Assembly (NCBI RefSeq): GCF_047785965.1
Contig: NZ_JBLOBF010000006.1
Coordinates: forward strand, 1 to 64,000
Length of the DNA: 64,000 nt
Direction of reading: 5' to 3'
Origin: Caldisericum exile_A
GTDB lineage: Bacteria > Caldisericota > Caldisericia > Caldisericales > Caldisericaceae
The translations under genes were made by a program, and so were the position numbers. Under the pieces are notes generated by a model. The model searched no databases and was not told the origin of the DNA. It was given only the letters and a program-made list of their open reading frames with translations. Positions 17,288 to 26,444 of this stretch are shown piece by piece; the first letter of the stretch is position 1, and each line of letters begins with the position of its first letter.

Positions 17288-18586
17288 TTAAATTAGATTC
17301 ATCTTTTTTGCTTCGCTTGAAAGGTAATCTCTAAAATTTGGATGAGCAATGTTTATCAATTCTAGTGCACGTTCTCTAAGGTTTTTACCTCGAAGATGAG
17401 CAATACCATATTCGGTCACAATGTAATCGACATCTTGCCGGGGGATTGTAATAAAACTTTCCAAGGGAAGCATCGGGACAATTGTTGAGATAGTATCATT
17501 CTTTACTGATGAGCGCATAGCAATGATACCTTTCCCACCTTTAGACATTACTGCGCCTCTATGCATATCAAGTTGTCCGCCAGTTCCTGTATATTGCTCG
17601 AATCCAAAGGACTCCGAACAAACCTGTCCTGTAAGGTCAACTGCCAAACTCGTATTTATGCTTACCATTTTTTCATTTTGAGAGACTACATACGGGTCGT
17701 TTACAAATTTCCCTCTGTGTATTTCAACTGAAATGTTCTCGTCTACATAGTCGTAAAGCTTTTTAGTTCCCATGACAAACGCTGCAACAGTTTTACCTTT
17801 GAAAAGGTTTTTCTTTGTATTTGTTACAATTCCTTTCTCAATTAAATCAACCATTCCCTCTGTCATCATCTCAGTGTGAATGCCAAGATCTTTTTTGCCT
17901 TCAAGGAATTTTGAAATTGCATTAGGAATCCCTCCTATTCCAAGTTGGATTGTTGAGCCATCTTCAATAAGTTCAGAAATAAACTCACCAATCCTTTTTT
18001 CAACTTCGGTTGCTTCTACTGAAGGTACTTCAATAATGGGCTCCTTACTTTCAAAAACATAGTCCACTTCGCTTATATGCACATGCGTATCTCCAAATGT
18101 CTTTGGCGTGTTTTCATTTACTTCAAGGATAACAATATCGGCATTCTCGACCATATCTTTCTCATAAACAAGACCAAGTGAAAGCGAAAAATATCCGTTT
18201 CTATCCATTGGTGTTGCAGTGCCTACAAAAACATTTACATGTTTTGATTGGATCTTATCAGTCGATGCTGCATGAAGGTTATTTGGAATGTATGTTGCTT
18301 TACCCTGCTTGTAAAGAGCACGCTCAAAATTTCCAAGATACCAACTCTCAAGCGTAAATGGCGCGTTTTCTCTGTCAATATATTTGTAAAATTCATATTC
18401 CTTAAGAAGCAAGCACGAAATAATATTAACTCCCTGCACCCTATCTTTTATAAGGTGCAAATTTGAAAGAAACGAGACTGGTTGTGATGCACCAAGCGCA
18501 ACGACTACATTATCAAAAGATTTAATCCTATTTAAAACTCCTTCAATATCGAGGAGTTTTCTCTTGTATTCTTCTTTTACGTCCAT
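17288..18586 (-). CDS. Acyl-CoA:acetate CoA-transferase (4-hydroxybutyrate/butyrate type)
   Basis: 432 residues of the Cat2/AbfT and acetyl-CoA hydrolase family. Visible features are LGIGGIPNAISKFLEGKKDLGIHTEMMTEG in the middle and ESFGFEQYTGTGGQLDMHRGA in the C-terminal half, whose first Glu is a candidate nucleophile. It swaps CoA between acetyl-CoA and an organic acid, so it would activate the imported substrate or release the end product. The start follows TAAAGGAGG and the upstream regulator stop is adjacent. Confidence 0.82.
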   Translation of the reverse strand: MDVKEEYKRKLLDIEGVLNRIKSFDNVVVALGASQPVSFLSNLHLIKDRVQGVNIISCLLLKEYEFYKYIDRENAPFTLESWYLGNFERALYKQGKATYIPNNLHAASTDKIQSKHVNVFVGTATPMDRNGYFSLSLGLVYEKDMVENADIVILEVNENTPKTFGDTHVHISEVDYVFESKEPIIEVPSVEATEVEKRIGEFISELIEDGSTIQLGIGGIPNAISKFLEGKKDLGIHTEMMTEGMVDLIEKGIVTNTKKNLFKGKTVAAFVMGTKKLYDYVDENISVEIHRGKFVNDPYVVSQNEKMVSINTSLAVDLTGQVCSESFGFEQYTGTGGQLDMHRGAVMSKGGKGIIAMRSSVKNDTISTIVPMLPLESFITIPRQDVDYIVTEYGIAHLRGKNLRERALELINIAHPNFRDYLSSEAKKMNLI

Positions 18587-19789
18587 TTAATCCTCCTTTA
18601 AGATTCCTTTTAATCCGTGCATTATAAATTCAAGTACTGAGAGAATTGATTTATCGGATAGTCCTTTCTTTTTATTAAGGACAAACCATCTTATACCAAC
18701 CGTATGAGAGATACCCATAAGAATATATGCAAGAGTTTCGGGATCGGTTTCAATTATCTCTCCCCTACTCATCCCTTCAAGAAGACCCTTTGCATAAGAT
18801 GATGCAATTCTTGTGTAGTACCAAACGCCAATATCTTTATCAATGAACTCTGACTCACGCACAATTCTATAATCATTTCCCATTGTCTTAAATTGATAAA
18901 AAAATGCCTGAATCCCTGCATTTTCTATCTCACGCCTATCTGTAAAATCCTTGCAATAGTACCAGGAATTTTTCCTTAACATTTTGTTTACAAACTGTAC
19001 TACCTCTTTTAGGGCATCTTTTTTACTATTAAAGTAAAGATAGAAAGTACCCAGTCCAACATGCGCATGATATGCAATATCTGAAATCTGCGTTTCGTTG
19101 TAGCCACGATCTCCAAAGAGTTTTTCAGCAGCCTTAATGAGGCTATACCGTGTTTTTTCGCCTCTTGATTCAAATGACTGGGTTTCTTCAAGAGAAAGTT
19201 CCTTTTTAGGAATAATGTAAGGAGCAAAGTTACCAATTTTATCAATGCCATTTTTAAGCACGAGTTTAACTACCTCAAACTCCTTTTCAATATCAGGCTT
19301 GTTCTCCCAGATAAGATTCTTTATAACAACAAAATATATACTCCCAAGGATTGCATAAGATATTGCTTCAGAGTCGAGTCCCTCAATAAGACTTTGTTTT
19401 AAAGCATCTTTAATTCTTCCAGTAAGTCTTTCATAGAAATCAAAGGCGAGATCTCTATCCACAAATTCAACTTCCCTAAAAATATCATAAAGTGTTCGCT
19501 CAGTCTTTGTATAATCCTTGTATGCTAAAAGGATGGAAGAAATTTTATCAAATGGAGTTCCATCAACTGTGGATGCCACTTCTATCTTTTTGCAAAGTTC
19601 ATCTCTAAAATATCCGACAATTTCTCTAAAAATTTCATCTTTGTTTTTGAAATAATAATAAATAAGAGAAGTACGTACGCCCAAACGACGAGCAATCTCA
19701 CTTATTGAACAATTATCAAAACGTTTTTCTTTGAAGACGTTTATTGCTTCTTTAATTATTTCTTCTTTCCTATCGGAAGTTTTTCTCAC
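18587..19789 (-). CDS. Tandem TetR-TetR transcriptional regulator
   Basis: 400 residues, twice the usual TetR length. Two complete TetR units follow each other. Unit 1 (about 1-195) has the helix-turn-helix CSISEIARRLGVRTSLIYYYFKNKDEIF. Unit 2 (about 208-400) has TQISDIAYHAHVGLGTFYLYFNSKKDAL. Both have a C-terminal ligand-pocket-like helical part. The start is GTG, directly after the livM stop, with AGGAG inside livM. Its position inside the Liv/CoA operon suggests that it controls that operon, whose promoter has two inverted operator-like sites. The ligand may be the imported acid or its CoA ester (inference). Confidence 0.85.
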   Translation of the reverse strand: MRKTSDRKEEIIKEAINVFKEKRFDNCSISEIARRLGVRTSLIYYYFKNKDEIFREIVGYFRDELCKKIEVASTVDGTPFDKISSILLAYKDYTKTERTLYDIFREVEFVDRDLAFDFYERLTGRIKDALKQSLIEGLDSEAISYAILGSIYFVVIKNLIWENKPDIEKEFEVVKLVLKNGIDKIGNFAPYIIPKKELSLEETQSFESRGEKTRYSLIKAAEKLFGDRGYNETQISDIAYHAHVGLGTFYLYFNSKKDALKEVVQFVNKMLRKNSWYYCKDFTDRREIENAGIQAFFYQFKTMGNDYRIVRESEFIDKDIGVWYYTRIASSYAKGLLEGMSRGEIIETDPETLAYILMGISHTVGIRWFVLNKKKGLSDKSILSVLEFIMHGLKGILKED

Positions 19790-20743
19790 TTATTTTGCTC
19801 CTACTGGTCTTTTGAGTATTCTATCAAACTTTTCAATAATCTCATAAAGTCCCCTTGGCAGAAAAAGTACAATGATTATGAGGATTATACCGAAAACCAC
19901 TGTTGCCATAGATTCAAGATGAGTGCCAAAAAATCTTGGAAGAATTATCCACAAAAATGACCCAAGGATTGGTCCAAAGAGTGTTCCAAGACCACCGATA
20001 ATTGTAATTGCAAGAAAATCAATTGATAGTCCTAATCCAAAATTCATTGGGTGCAGATATGATATAGAGTGGGCATAAAGCGCACCTGCAAGTCCCGCAA
20101 GAGCAGATGAAATGACAAAGGCAAGGATTTTATAATAAGATATATTTATTCCACAGGCAAGTGCTCCATATTCAGAATCCCTCATTGCTCTAAGCGCCAT
20201 GCCACTCTTGCCTCTTAAGAAATTCCTAATGAGGATGATAGTGATCACAAGAAATACAAGGAATAAATAGTATTTTGAAATCTCGCTTGAAAATGAGAAA
20301 TTGAAAATACTTATAGGGGGTATATTCATAAGGCCATGATCACTCCCTGTTATTTGTAGTCTTTTAATTATATCCGTTATTGCAGTACTTAGTGCCATAG
20401 TTGCAATTGCAAGATAAAACCCCTTTAACCTCAAGGAAGGAAAGCCTATCAAAAAACCAAAAAATGCTGCAAAAATAACACCTAAGAGAATCCCCAATAA
20501 AGATGGTAGATTAAGATTCATAACAAGAATCGCAGATGTATAACCACCAATAGCCATAAATGCTGCATGTCCCAAAGATATTTGTCCTGCAATTCCCAAA
20601 AGGAGATTAAGTCCAATAACAGCAATTGAATATATCATTACAAGGTTTAGGTATCCTACAAGAGACGGCCTATTTTTAAGTAATATAGGAATCACAAGAA
20701 CAACTACACCTAAAATTATGTATATGAGATTCTTCTTCATCAT
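19790..20743 (-). CDS. livM: Branched-chain amino acid-type ABC permease LivM
   Basis: 317-residue membrane protein with about nine hydrophobic segments. It carries the family stretch GLNLLLGIAGQISLGHAAFMAIGGYT (about 43-68) and GIAGSALAGLAGALYA-like ISSALAGLAGALYAHS. It forms the import channel with LivH. It overlaps livH by four bases. Such HAAT systems also import other carboxylates and amides, so the substrate is open. Confidence 0.88.
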   Translation of the reverse strand: MMKKNLIYIILGVVVLVIPILLKNRPSLVGYLNLVMIYSIAVIGLNLLLGIAGQISLGHAAFMAIGGYTSAILVMNLNLPSLLGILLGVIFAAFFGFLIGFPSLRLKGFYLAIATMALSTAITDIIKRLQITGSDHGLMNIPPISIFNFSFSSEISKYYLFLVFLVITIILIRNFLRGKSGMALRAMRDSEYGALACGINISYYKILAFVISSALAGLAGALYAHSISYLHPMNFGLGLSIDFLAITIIGGLGTLFGPILGSFLWIILPRFFGTHLESMATVVFGIILIIIVLFLPRGLYEIIEKFDRILKRPVGAK

Positions 20744-21600
20744 GCCCTCCTTGCTTCACGTCTTCCAAAAATACCGTGAGGTAGAAATAGCAGAATTACA
20801 ACAACAAGAATTAGAGAAAAACTTTCCTTTATAGAGGGTATATAATAAGCAATGAAGTTTTCAAGTACACCAAGAATAAGACCACCAAAGATTGCGCCCG
20901 TAACTGAGCCCATGCCTCCAAGGACTGCAGCAATAAAAGCCTTGAGTTGCACAACTATCATAAATGTAGGTTCTAAAGATAATCTTGGTGCCGTCATAAG
21001 CCCTGCAATTCCTGCAATGCCAAATGATAGTGCCCAGATAAAAGTTGTAATTCTATTAATGGGTACCCCTAAAACAGTTGCTCCATACTCATCATCTGCA
21101 ATACTTCGTGCTGCAATGCCAATTTTAGTTCTATAGAGGATTAGAAAAAGCATAGCAAATATGATAAGAGCAATAAAAATTGTTAATATATTTTGCCTAT
21201 CCATTATAACGTTCCCTATAACAATTGGATCTCCTTGGATAATCGGTGGAAAATATAATGGGATATTACCAAAGAAAGTTGCAACAACCCCCTCGAGAAT
21301 CATTGTAAGTGCAAGAGTTATCATAACCATACCAAGGTGTGAACTCTTTCTTGCCTTAGTCATAAGACCTCTATCAAGCAGAACACCAAGAAGTATTCCT
21401 GCAACAACAACTACTGGAAGTGTAAGGTATGGTGGGACTTGACGTGCAATAAAAAGAAAAGCAATATAAGTCAGAAACATTCCTACATCGCCCTGTGCAA
21501 AATTCATAACATTTGTTGTAGAGAGAATCAAGACGATGCCTACCGCAGTAAGACTATAGATAGAGCCAGTTGCAATTCCTCTAAAAATGAGACTAAACAT
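20740..21600 (-). CDS. livH: Branched-chain amino acid-type ABC permease LivH
   Basis: 286 residues with eight or nine transmembrane segments and typical LivH motifs: GSIYSLTAVGIVLILSTTNVMNFAQGD at the N terminus and AVLGGMGSVTGAIFGGLILG near the C terminus. It pairs with LivM in the membrane. The start overlaps the end of livF by eight bases. Confidence 0.88.
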   Translation of the reverse strand: MFSLIFRGIATGSIYSLTAVGIVLILSTTNVMNFAQGDVGMFLTYIAFLFIARQVPPYLTLPVVVVAGILLGVLLDRGLMTKARKSSHLGMVMITLALTMILEGVVATFFGNIPLYFPPIIQGDPIVIGNVIMDRQNILTIFIALIIFAMLFLILYRTKIGIAARSIADDEYGATVLGVPINRITTFIWALSFGIAGIAGLMTAPRLSLEPTFMIVVQLKAFIAAVLGGMGSVTGAIFGGLILGVLENFIAYYIPSIKESFSLILVVVILLFLPHGIFGRREARRA

Positions 21601-22306
21601 ATTTTCCTCCGAGGTACAATTTTTTTACTTCGTCATTTTCCTTTAGATCTAAGGGAGGTCCGTGAAGTGCAATGCGTCCAAGAACAAGGATATATGCATA
21701 ATCTGAAATGTCAAGAGCCTTTCTTGCATTTTGCTCGACAAGAAGAACCTTTAAGTCTGTTCCGTCTGCAAGCTTTCTTATCACATGGAATATTTCCGAA
21801 ATAATTTTTGGAGCAAGACCCAAGGAAGGTTCATCTAAAAGAAGGAGTTTTGGTTTTGCCATAAGCCCTCTCCCAATTGCAAGCATCTGTGCCTCGCCAC
21901 CAGATAGAGTACCTGCCTCCTGGTTTATTCTTTCCTTCAGCACAGGGAAGAGTTCAAAAACAAAATTCAACGTCTCTTCATTTTCAAATTTGTTTCTAAA
22001 ATACCCGCCCACTAAAAGATTTTCCTTCACAGAGAGATTTGGAAATATGTGACGTCCTTCTGGAACATGAGCAATACCTATCTTTGCAATTTGCGATGGC
22101 TCAAAGTGAGTTATATCAACACCATCAAAAATTATGGAACCTCTTTTTGGCTTTACGATATGGGAAATTGTTTTAAGAAGAGTTGACTTACCTGCACCAT
22201 TTGCACCAAGTACCGATACAATCTTTGCGTCTTTAAAGTCAATATTTATATCATGGAGGACATCAATTGGTCCATATCCAGAAACAAGATCAATTATCCT
22301 AAGCAT
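21593..22306 (-). CDS. livF: Branched-chain amino acid-type ABC ATPase LivF
   Basis: 237 residues. Walker A GANGAGKS, signature LSGGE, Walker B LLLLDEP and the LivF-typical EGRHIFPNLSV are present. The start is placed at the internal Met (22306) because GGGGGTGGAAG precedes it; the longer frame from 22330 lacks a site. It overlaps livG by eight bases. Confidence 0.87.
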   Translation of the reverse strand: MLRIIDLVSGYGPIDVLHDINIDFKDAKIVSVLGANGAGKSTLLKTISHIVKPKRGSIIFDGVDITHFEPSQIAKIGIAHVPEGRHIFPNLSVKENLLVGGYFRNKFENEETLNFVFELFPVLKERINQEAGTLSGGEAQMLAIGRGLMAKPKLLLLDEPSLGLAPKIISEIFHVIRKLADGTDLKVLLVEQNARKALDISDYAYILVLGRIALHGPPLDLKENDEVKKLYLGGKYV

Positions 22307-23048
22307 CTTCCACCCCCAGATATGCTTCAATTACTTCGGGGTTTTGCAAAACGCTTTGGGGATTACCTTCTGCTATCTTCAATCCATAATTCATCACTGT
22401 AACAACATCAGAAAGATCCATGACTATTCCCATATCATGCTCCACAACAACTAATGTAATGCCAATTTCCTTAAGGTGCAGAAGAATTTTTTTCATCTCT
22501 TCTTTTTCTTCATCATTAAGCCCTGCAGCAGGTTCATCAAGCAGAACGAGTTTAGGCATTGAGACGATTGCTCTTCCAAGTTCTACAAGTTTTTGAGTGC
22601 CGTATGGAAGGTACATAGGAAATGCCTTTGCTAAATGCCTTATCTGTAAAAGATCTAAAACGAAATCTACCTTTTCTTTAGTTTCCTTGGTATTAAATAC
22701 GTCAAACCCGATAAAATCCTTCAATAAGTTGGTTTTTAATTTTGGTTGAAGCCCCATTTTTATATTTTCCTCAACAGTCATTGAATAAAAAATACTAAGG
22801 TTTTGGTAAGTCCTCATAAGACCAAAAGAAAGTCTATCATGAGTTGGAACTTTCCTAAGATCCGTTCCTAAAAAACTAATACTACCACCATAGGGAACAA
22901 GATTGAACACTGCGTTAAAAACAGTTGTTTTTCCTGCACCATTTGGTCCTATCAAAGAGTGAATTGTTCCCTCAGAAACCACCATGCTAAAATCGTTAAC
23001 TGCAACAAGGTTGCCGAATTTTACCGTTAAGTTTTTTATCTCAAGCAT
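22299..23048 (-). CDS. livG: Branched-chain amino acid-type ABC ATPase LivG
   Basis: 249 residues with Walker A GPNGAGKT, a Q-loop in RTYQNLSIFY, Walker B LVLLDEPAAGLN and the H-loop VEHDM. The usual LSGGQ signature is replaced by LPYGTQKL (around residue 145), which is the form common in LivG (YGxQR). It forms the ATPase heterodimer with LivF. Confidence 0.87.
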   Translation of the reverse strand: MLEIKNLTVKFGNLVAVNDFSMVVSEGTIHSLIGPNGAGKTTVFNAVFNLVPYGGSISFLGTDLRKVPTHDRLSFGLMRTYQNLSIFYSMTVEENIKMGLQPKLKTNLLKDFIGFDVFNTKETKEKVDFVLDLLQIRHLAKAFPMYLPYGTQKLVELGRAIVSMPKLVLLDEPAAGLNDEEKEEMKKILLHLKEIGITLVVVEHDMGIVMDLSDVVTVMNYGLKIAEGNPQSVLQNPEVIEAYLGVEDA

Positions 23049-23073
23049 ATCTACTCCTTTATTTGATTTAAAA

Positions 23074-23093
23074 GGGAAGGGTTCCCCCTTCCC
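23074..23093 (-). terminator. Hairpin between livK and livG
   Basis: GGGAAGGG and CCCTTCCC pair perfectly around a four-base loop and are followed on the minus strand by TTTTAAATC. It probably stops part of the transcripts, so that the binding protein is made in excess over the membrane and ATPase subunits. Confidence 0.65.
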
Positions 23094-23106
23094 TCGTATT
23101 TTTAAA

Positions 23107-24675
23107 TTATTTCAAAACAGAAATCCAATCAGAGACTTTTACAAGTTGCCCGTTTTTTACCTGCATGAAGAACATCGAGTATTTACCTGCTCTTTCGTTT
23201 GGTCCATAACTTATGTCCTTTGCAAGCAAACCACTCCATCCATAGAATGTTTCAAGCGCCCAAACAATTGCATCTCTTGTCGGATACTTGCCTGCCCTTT
23301 TCAATGCCTCGACGAATACTTCTCCTGCAACAAAGCCTGCAACCGCATAAGAGTAAAGAAGTGAGTTATCATTTGGATAATATTTTTTCCAGATTTCAAA
23401 GAACTTCTTAACGCCTGGATCCTCAGGATTTGAGAAGTCTACCCATCCTGTTACATAAACACCCTCAGAAGCAGAGCCAGCTGTTGCCACAATGCCTGAA
23501 TAGGAATAAGGAAGGAATATCTTTTGAGTTAATCCAAGAGACTTTGCGGTTTTAACAATATTTGCACCAATACTTGTGTTTGCTGGCGCATATACGAAAA
23601 GTACATCAGCATTAGAATTTTTAACTTTCAATAGGTATGGGGTAAAATCTGTCTCAGTTCCGGGGAAAGATGATTTATAAACAAGATTTCCCCCAAATTT
23701 TGCAATTCCTTGTGCAACACCTTGTGCACCTTCATTACCTGCATCATCATCTTGGTAGAGAAGTGCATAATTATTAAGTCCAAGAGTTTTTGCATATTTT
23801 ACAAAAATCTGTCCTTCGTTATAGTAGTTTGGTTGAACTGCAAAGACATACTTTTTGGGAGGTATTGAAAGTTTAGATGACCCAGATCCCTGGTAAACAA
23901 ATGGAACTCCATTATTATTAAGATAATCCATCACTGCAAGACAACCTGGGGTACCAAGCCCTGCAACTACTGCAAAAACTTTATCCTCTTCAACAAATTT
24001 CTTAACTGCTGTTACCGTAAGTGCTGGGTTAAATTGATCGTCTGCCACAAGCACTGTAATCTTTCTTCCATAAATTCCACCCTGATCGTTTATCCAATTA
24101 ATATAAGATTGGAATCCATGATAGAACGGAACACCAACTACTGCAAGAGGCCCAGAAAGAGCAGAAAATGTTCCAATCTTTATCTCTGTATCGGTGACAC
24201 CAGGAACCGTATAGGATGGCTTTGCACTTATATAAATAACCCTCTTCTGTGGCTCATAATATACGTAGAGTCCCAATGCCTCTGAAATGAATCTTATAGG
24301 AACCATCGTTCTTCCGCCCAAAATGTAGGGTGCTGCATCAAGTGTATATGGCTTCCCGTTTACTGTTGCAGTTTTGCTTCCGACCTTCAAAGTGATAGTC
24401 GTATTATCACTTCTGATTGTTACAGTTCTTGTTGCATTGTCCCAGGAAACATCAGCCCCAAATGATTCGGAAACAAGCCTCACTGGTACAAACGTTCTTC
24501 CGTTTACAATTACAGGAGGGACATCTGCAGTTTTACTAACACCATTAAGTTGATAGAGGTTTATACCCACAACAAGCGTAAGGAAAAATTCCTTTTGCGC
24601 TTGAACCGGTTTTGGAAAAACAACTCCTCCAAAAACCATCGCTAAGACTAACAAAATTACTAATACCTTTTTCAT
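23107..24675 (-). CDS. LivK-type binding protein with N-terminal copper amine oxidase-like domain
   Basis: 522 residues. A signal peptide (1-26, PVQAQ) has no lipobox. Two copper-amine-oxidase-N-like repeats (about 40-150) follow, with NGRTFVPVRLVSESFGADV and GGRTMVPIRFISEALG. The type I periplasmic-binding domain (about 165-520) starts with EIKIGTFSALSGPLAVVG and has NDQGGIYGRKITVLVADDQ. It collects the substrate for LivGFHM. The extra domain makes it about 130 residues longer than common LivK proteins and is shared with the other two binding proteins of this window. Confidence 0.87.
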   Translation of the reverse strand: MKKVLVILLVLAMVFGGVVFPKPVQAQKEFFLTLVVGINLYQLNGVSKTADVPPVIVNGRTFVPVRLVSESFGADVSWDNATRTVTIRSDNTTITLKVGSKTATVNGKPYTLDAAPYILGGRTMVPIRFISEALGLYVYYEPQKRVIYISAKPSYTVPGVTDTEIKIGTFSALSGPLAVVGVPFYHGFQSYINWINDQGGIYGRKITVLVADDQFNPALTVTAVKKFVEEDKVFAVVAGLGTPGCLAVMDYLNNNGVPFVYQGSGSSKLSIPPKKYVFAVQPNYYNEGQIFVKYAKTLGLNNYALLYQDDDAGNEGAQGVAQGIAKFGGNLVYKSSFPGTETDFTPYLLKVKNSNADVLFVYAPANTSIGANIVKTAKSLGLTQKIFLPYSYSGIVATAGSASEGVYVTGWVDFSNPEDPGVKKFFEIWKKYYPNDNSLLYSYAVAGFVAGEVFVEALKRAGKYPTRDAIVWALETFYGWSGLLAKDISYGPNERAGKYSMFFMQVKNGQLVKVSDWISVLK

Positions 24676-24695
24676 GCTTTCCTCCTCTTGAATTT

Positions 24696-25439
24696 TTATA
24701 TTACAAGTCCCCCATCGACATGGAGGATATGCCCTGTGATAAATGATGCTTCATCTGAAGCAAGGAATAAAATTGCATTTGCAACCTCTCTTGCTTCACC
24801 CATACGTCCCATTGGTGTCTTTGAAACCATATATTCGATAACCTTATCAGGAACTTTTTCAGTCATTGGAGTTTTAATGAAACCAGGCGCAACAGCATTC
24901 ACACGAATTCCCTTTTTTCCAAACTCTTTTGCCCATGTCTTTGTAAGACCTATTACGCCAGCCTTACTTGCTGCATAATTGCTTTGACCAATATTTCCGT
25001 AAACACCGACAACGGAAGAAACATTAACGACAACGCCACTCATCTTCTCCATCATAATGGGAAGTACCGCCTTCCCGCAATTAAAAGTGCCCGTTAGATT
25101 AATTGCAATAACTCTATTCCAGTCCTCTATATCCATCTTAACAAGGAAGTTATCTCTTGTAATTCCTGCGTTATTAACAAGAACGTCAATAGTATGAAAA
25201 TCATTTAAAACCTTTTGAACGGCAGAGTTCACGCTCTCAAAGTCTGACACATCAACTTTATAGCCAATACACTCACCGCCTGTAGCTCTGATTTCATCTT
25301 CTACTTCTCTTAGTCCCGCTTCATTCATGTCAAAAATTGCAATCCTTCCACCTTCTTTTGCAAAAATCTGGGCAGTTTCTCTCCCAATACCAGAGGCACC
25401 ACCTGTAATTATTACTACCTTCCCTTTCAATCTATCCAT
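24696..25439 (-). CDS. 3-oxoacyl-ACP reductase-like short-chain dehydrogenase (FabG family)
   Basis: 247 residues. TGGASGIGRE (12-21) binds NAD(P), NNAG is at about 87-90, and the catalytic Ser (VNVSSVVG) and YAASK pair are present. FabG-like enzymes reduce 3-ketoacyl thioesters or oxidise hydroxyacids. In this operon it would act on the intermediate handled by the KAS III-like protein and the thiolase. A fatty-acid role is less likely because no acyl carrier protein gene is near. Confidence 0.85.
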   Translation of the reverse strand: MDRLKGKVVIITGGASGIGRETAQIFAKEGGRIAIFDMNEAGLREVEDEIRATGGECIGYKVDVSDFESVNSAVQKVLNDFHTIDVLVNNAGITRDNFLVKMDIEDWNRVIAINLTGTFNCGKAVLPIMMEKMSGVVVNVSSVVGVYGNIGQSNYAASKAGVIGLTKTWAKEFGKKGIRVNAVAPGFIKTPMTEKVPDKVIEYMVSKTPMGRMGEAREVANAILFLASDEASFITGHILHVDGGLVI

Positions 25440-25449
25440 AAAAACCTCC

Positions 25450-26436
25450 TTAAACCCACCTAAACAAAGCAGAACTCATTACGTACCCTACACCAGACGT
25501 ACAAAACGCAATAAGATCACCATGTTTTATCTTTCCTTCTCTTATTGCATCGTCGAGTGCCATAAATGCACAAGCAGAGCCAGTATAACCATATTTTTGC
25601 ATAATGGTGTGAGTCTTCTCCATTGGAAGTCCAAGTGCCTCCATCGATTTTTGGATGTCAATTAACCTCACTTGTGTAAAAATGACCATATCAAGGTCTT
25701 CTACTTTGTAATTAGTTTTTGCAAGCGTTTTTTTGATAACATTAGGCCAGTTTCCATAGTTTACATCAGGTGGATACTTGTGAAAATTAGGATGAAATCT
25801 TAAAAGATGTTCCTTCTTTTCAACCATTTCCTTTGTAATGTGGTATTTTGTACCAACATATATGCCATAAGAATCCCAGTATTGCCCATCTGCAACAATC
25901 GTTGATGCGATATACCCTGGCTCATCAGATTTTGTAAGAATGAGAGCAGATGCTCCGTCTCCAAGCATAGGCGCCAAGACCTTGTTATCCCAATCAATCC
26001 ACTTTGACATTGCATAGGGTGCAACGACAAGGACGTTGTTAACGGTTTTATCGAACATAATATGCTGAGCTCCAATACTCATACCAATAACAGCATCAGC
26101 GCATGCAGCATTAACATCAAAAGCTCCTGCATTTTTAGCTCCCAATTTATAGGCAATAGCAGGTGCAGTGGGTGGTGTTATGTAATCTGGTGCATCGGTT
26201 GTCATGATGAGAAGATCGATCTCTTCTGGCTTCATATTAGCTTTTTTGAGAGCATCTTCTGCAGCCTTCACTGCAAGATCTGATGCGCTTTCATTTTCTG
26301 CCGCAATGTGTCTTAAGGTAATCCCTGATAGATATTGACTGACATCAAAACCATACCTTTGAGAAAGTTCCTCATTAGTAATAACTTTCTCAGGAAGATA
26401 CATCCCAGTTGCAAGAATCTTTGCATACCTTTCCAT
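25450..26436 (-). CDS. 3-oxoacyl-ACP synthase III-like protein with altered catalytic residues
   Basis: 328 residues in the FabH/HMG-CoA synthase fold. Cys112 in NAACADA matches the acyl-binding cysteine. The family HQAN histidine position reads TQVR (Thr254), and the GNTSAA asparagine position reads GYTGSA (Tyr284). The normal Cys-His-Asn triad is therefore not complete. The protein may be an acyltransferase or condensing enzyme with a different mechanism, not a fatty-acid starter enzyme. It sits between a ketoreductase and an alpha/beta hydrolase in a transport and catabolic operon. Confidence 0.8.
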   Translation of the reverse strand: MERYAKILATGMYLPEKVITNEELSQRYGFDVSQYLSGITLRHIAAENESASDLAVKAAEDALKKANMKPEEIDLLIMTTDAPDYITPPTAPAIAYKLGAKNAGAFDVNAACADAVIGMSIGAQHIMFDKTVNNVLVVAPYAMSKWIDWDNKVLAPMLGDGASALILTKSDEPGYIASTIVADGQYWDSYGIYVGTKYHITKEMVEKKEHLLRFHPNFHKYPPDVNYGNWPNVIKKTLAKTNYKVEDLDMVIFTQVRLIDIQKSMEALGLPMEKTHTIMQKYGYTGSACAFMALDDAIREGKIKHGDLIAFCTSGVGYVMSSALFRWV

Positions 26437-26444
26437 AATTCCTC

